Shown here: piece after piece, positions 5,624-5,912 of the stretch | Layout: each line of letters starts with the position of its first letter | Numbering within the stretch: the first letter of the stretch is position 1 | Assembly: GCA_021789565.1 (NCBI GenBank) | Contig: JAJYJL010000587.1 | Span: 1 to 5,912, forward strand | Source of the DNA: Acidobacteriota bacterium | GTDB lineage: Bacteria; Acidobacteriota; Terriglobia; UBA7540 | DNA length: 5,912 bases | Reading direction: 5' to 3' | Notes under the pieces: generated by a model | What the model saw: the letters and a program-made list of their open reading frames with translations, nothing else | Told to the model about the DNA's origin: nothing | Database searches by the model: none | Made by a program: the position numbers and the translations under genes

Positions 5624-5912
5624 ATGGTTCGAAAATTGTTTGCCTCGCGACTAATCGAATACTCCATGCGCAGCCGCTGGAAACAGAGAGGCTTGTTGCT
5701 GGTGGTTGGCCTGCCGGCGCTTGGTCTGGCGACCACAGGCATCCGCATGGGCATTGCGCAAAGGCTGGGGGCAACCGAGAAGATTGCTGATTTGCGAGAG
5801 GCTGTGCGGCTAAACCCCGCCAATCCCGACCTTCACTTCCGATTGGGGACGCTGGAAACATATTCCCTGGGAGATTCCGCGCCGGCGGATGGAGTCCAAC
5901 AATTCGAGCGTG
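5624..5912 (+). CDS. membrane-anchored TPR-repeat protein, 3'-truncated by window end
   Basis: A reading frame without stop runs to the right edge, giving 96 codons from ATG 5624. It has a basic start, a single hydrophobic segment (GLLLVVGLPALGLATTGI, about residues 23-40) that would act as signal peptide or anchor, then a TPR-like helix pair: LREAVRLNPANPDLHFRLGTLE, seen at about 5787-5852, has the Asn-Pro turn and small/aromatic pattern of a tetratricopeptide repeat, and QQFER begins the next helix. TPR proteins are common in exopolysaccharide clusters as periplasmic scaffolds or as domains next to O-antigen ligase-like proteins; which applies cannot be told here. The start is uncertain. 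ATG 5666 gives a cleaner signal sequence and GC-rich third positions, GTG 5612 is also in frame, and none has a clear Shine-Dalgarno sequence. The gap of about 100 bases after the kinase has no terminator, so the operon probably continues. Confidence 0.75.
   Translation, partial: MVRKLFASRLIEYSMRSRWKQRGLLLVVGLPALGLATTGIRMGIAQRLGATEKIADLREAVRLNPANPDLHFRLGTLETYSLGDSAPADGVQQFER

Noticed and set aside
5343..5861. 172-codon open frame on the minus strand across the kinase end and TPR gene start
   Set aside because: It overlaps two genes supported by motifs on the + strand and shows no domain or start signal of its own.

Overview
The window holds the 5' part of an exopolysaccharide or capsule export cluster, all on the + strand, preceded by two regulatory genes. 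Order: (1) the C-terminal part of a NarL/LuxR-type response regulator running in from the left edge (1-642); (2) a 365-base gene-free stretch with a short tandem repeat and a dense set of inverted repeats (643-1006); (3) a small PilZ-like protein (about 1007-1384); (4) a 128-base gap; (5) a NusG-paralogue antiterminator of the UpxY/RfaH kind (1513-2097); (6) a Wza-type outer-membrane polysaccharide export protein overlapping its end (about 2070-3194); (7) a fused Wzz/Wzc-type chain-length regulator and BY-kinase (about 3237-5525); (8) the start of a membrane-anchored TPR protein cut by the right edge (about 5624-5912).

The likely host is a moderately GC-rich Gram-negative bacterium. A UpxY-like antiterminator directly ahead of wza- and wzc-like genes, GC-rich third codon positions and weak Shine-Dalgarno sequences would fit Acidobacteriota. 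That is inference from gene style, not from any marker gene. An outer membrane is supported by the Wza-type protein. I see no rRNA, tRNA, CRISPR array, insertion sequence or integrase, so the region looks like chromosome.

How the parts may fit together: the export protein and the BY-kinase form the trans-envelope machine for polymer chain-length control and secretion. The NusG paralogue, first in this tight gene run, probably keeps RNA polymerase going through the long downstream biosynthesis operon. The response regulator and PilZ-like protein suggest transcriptional and possibly c-di-GMP-linked control, but the PilZ signature is degenerate. The export genes are close to textbook. The less ordinary points are a regularly spaced four-cysteine motif directly after the presumed phospho-acceptor of the receiver domain, mutually exclusive inverted repeats ahead of the PilZ-like gene, and an ops-like sequence just after the antiterminator gene.
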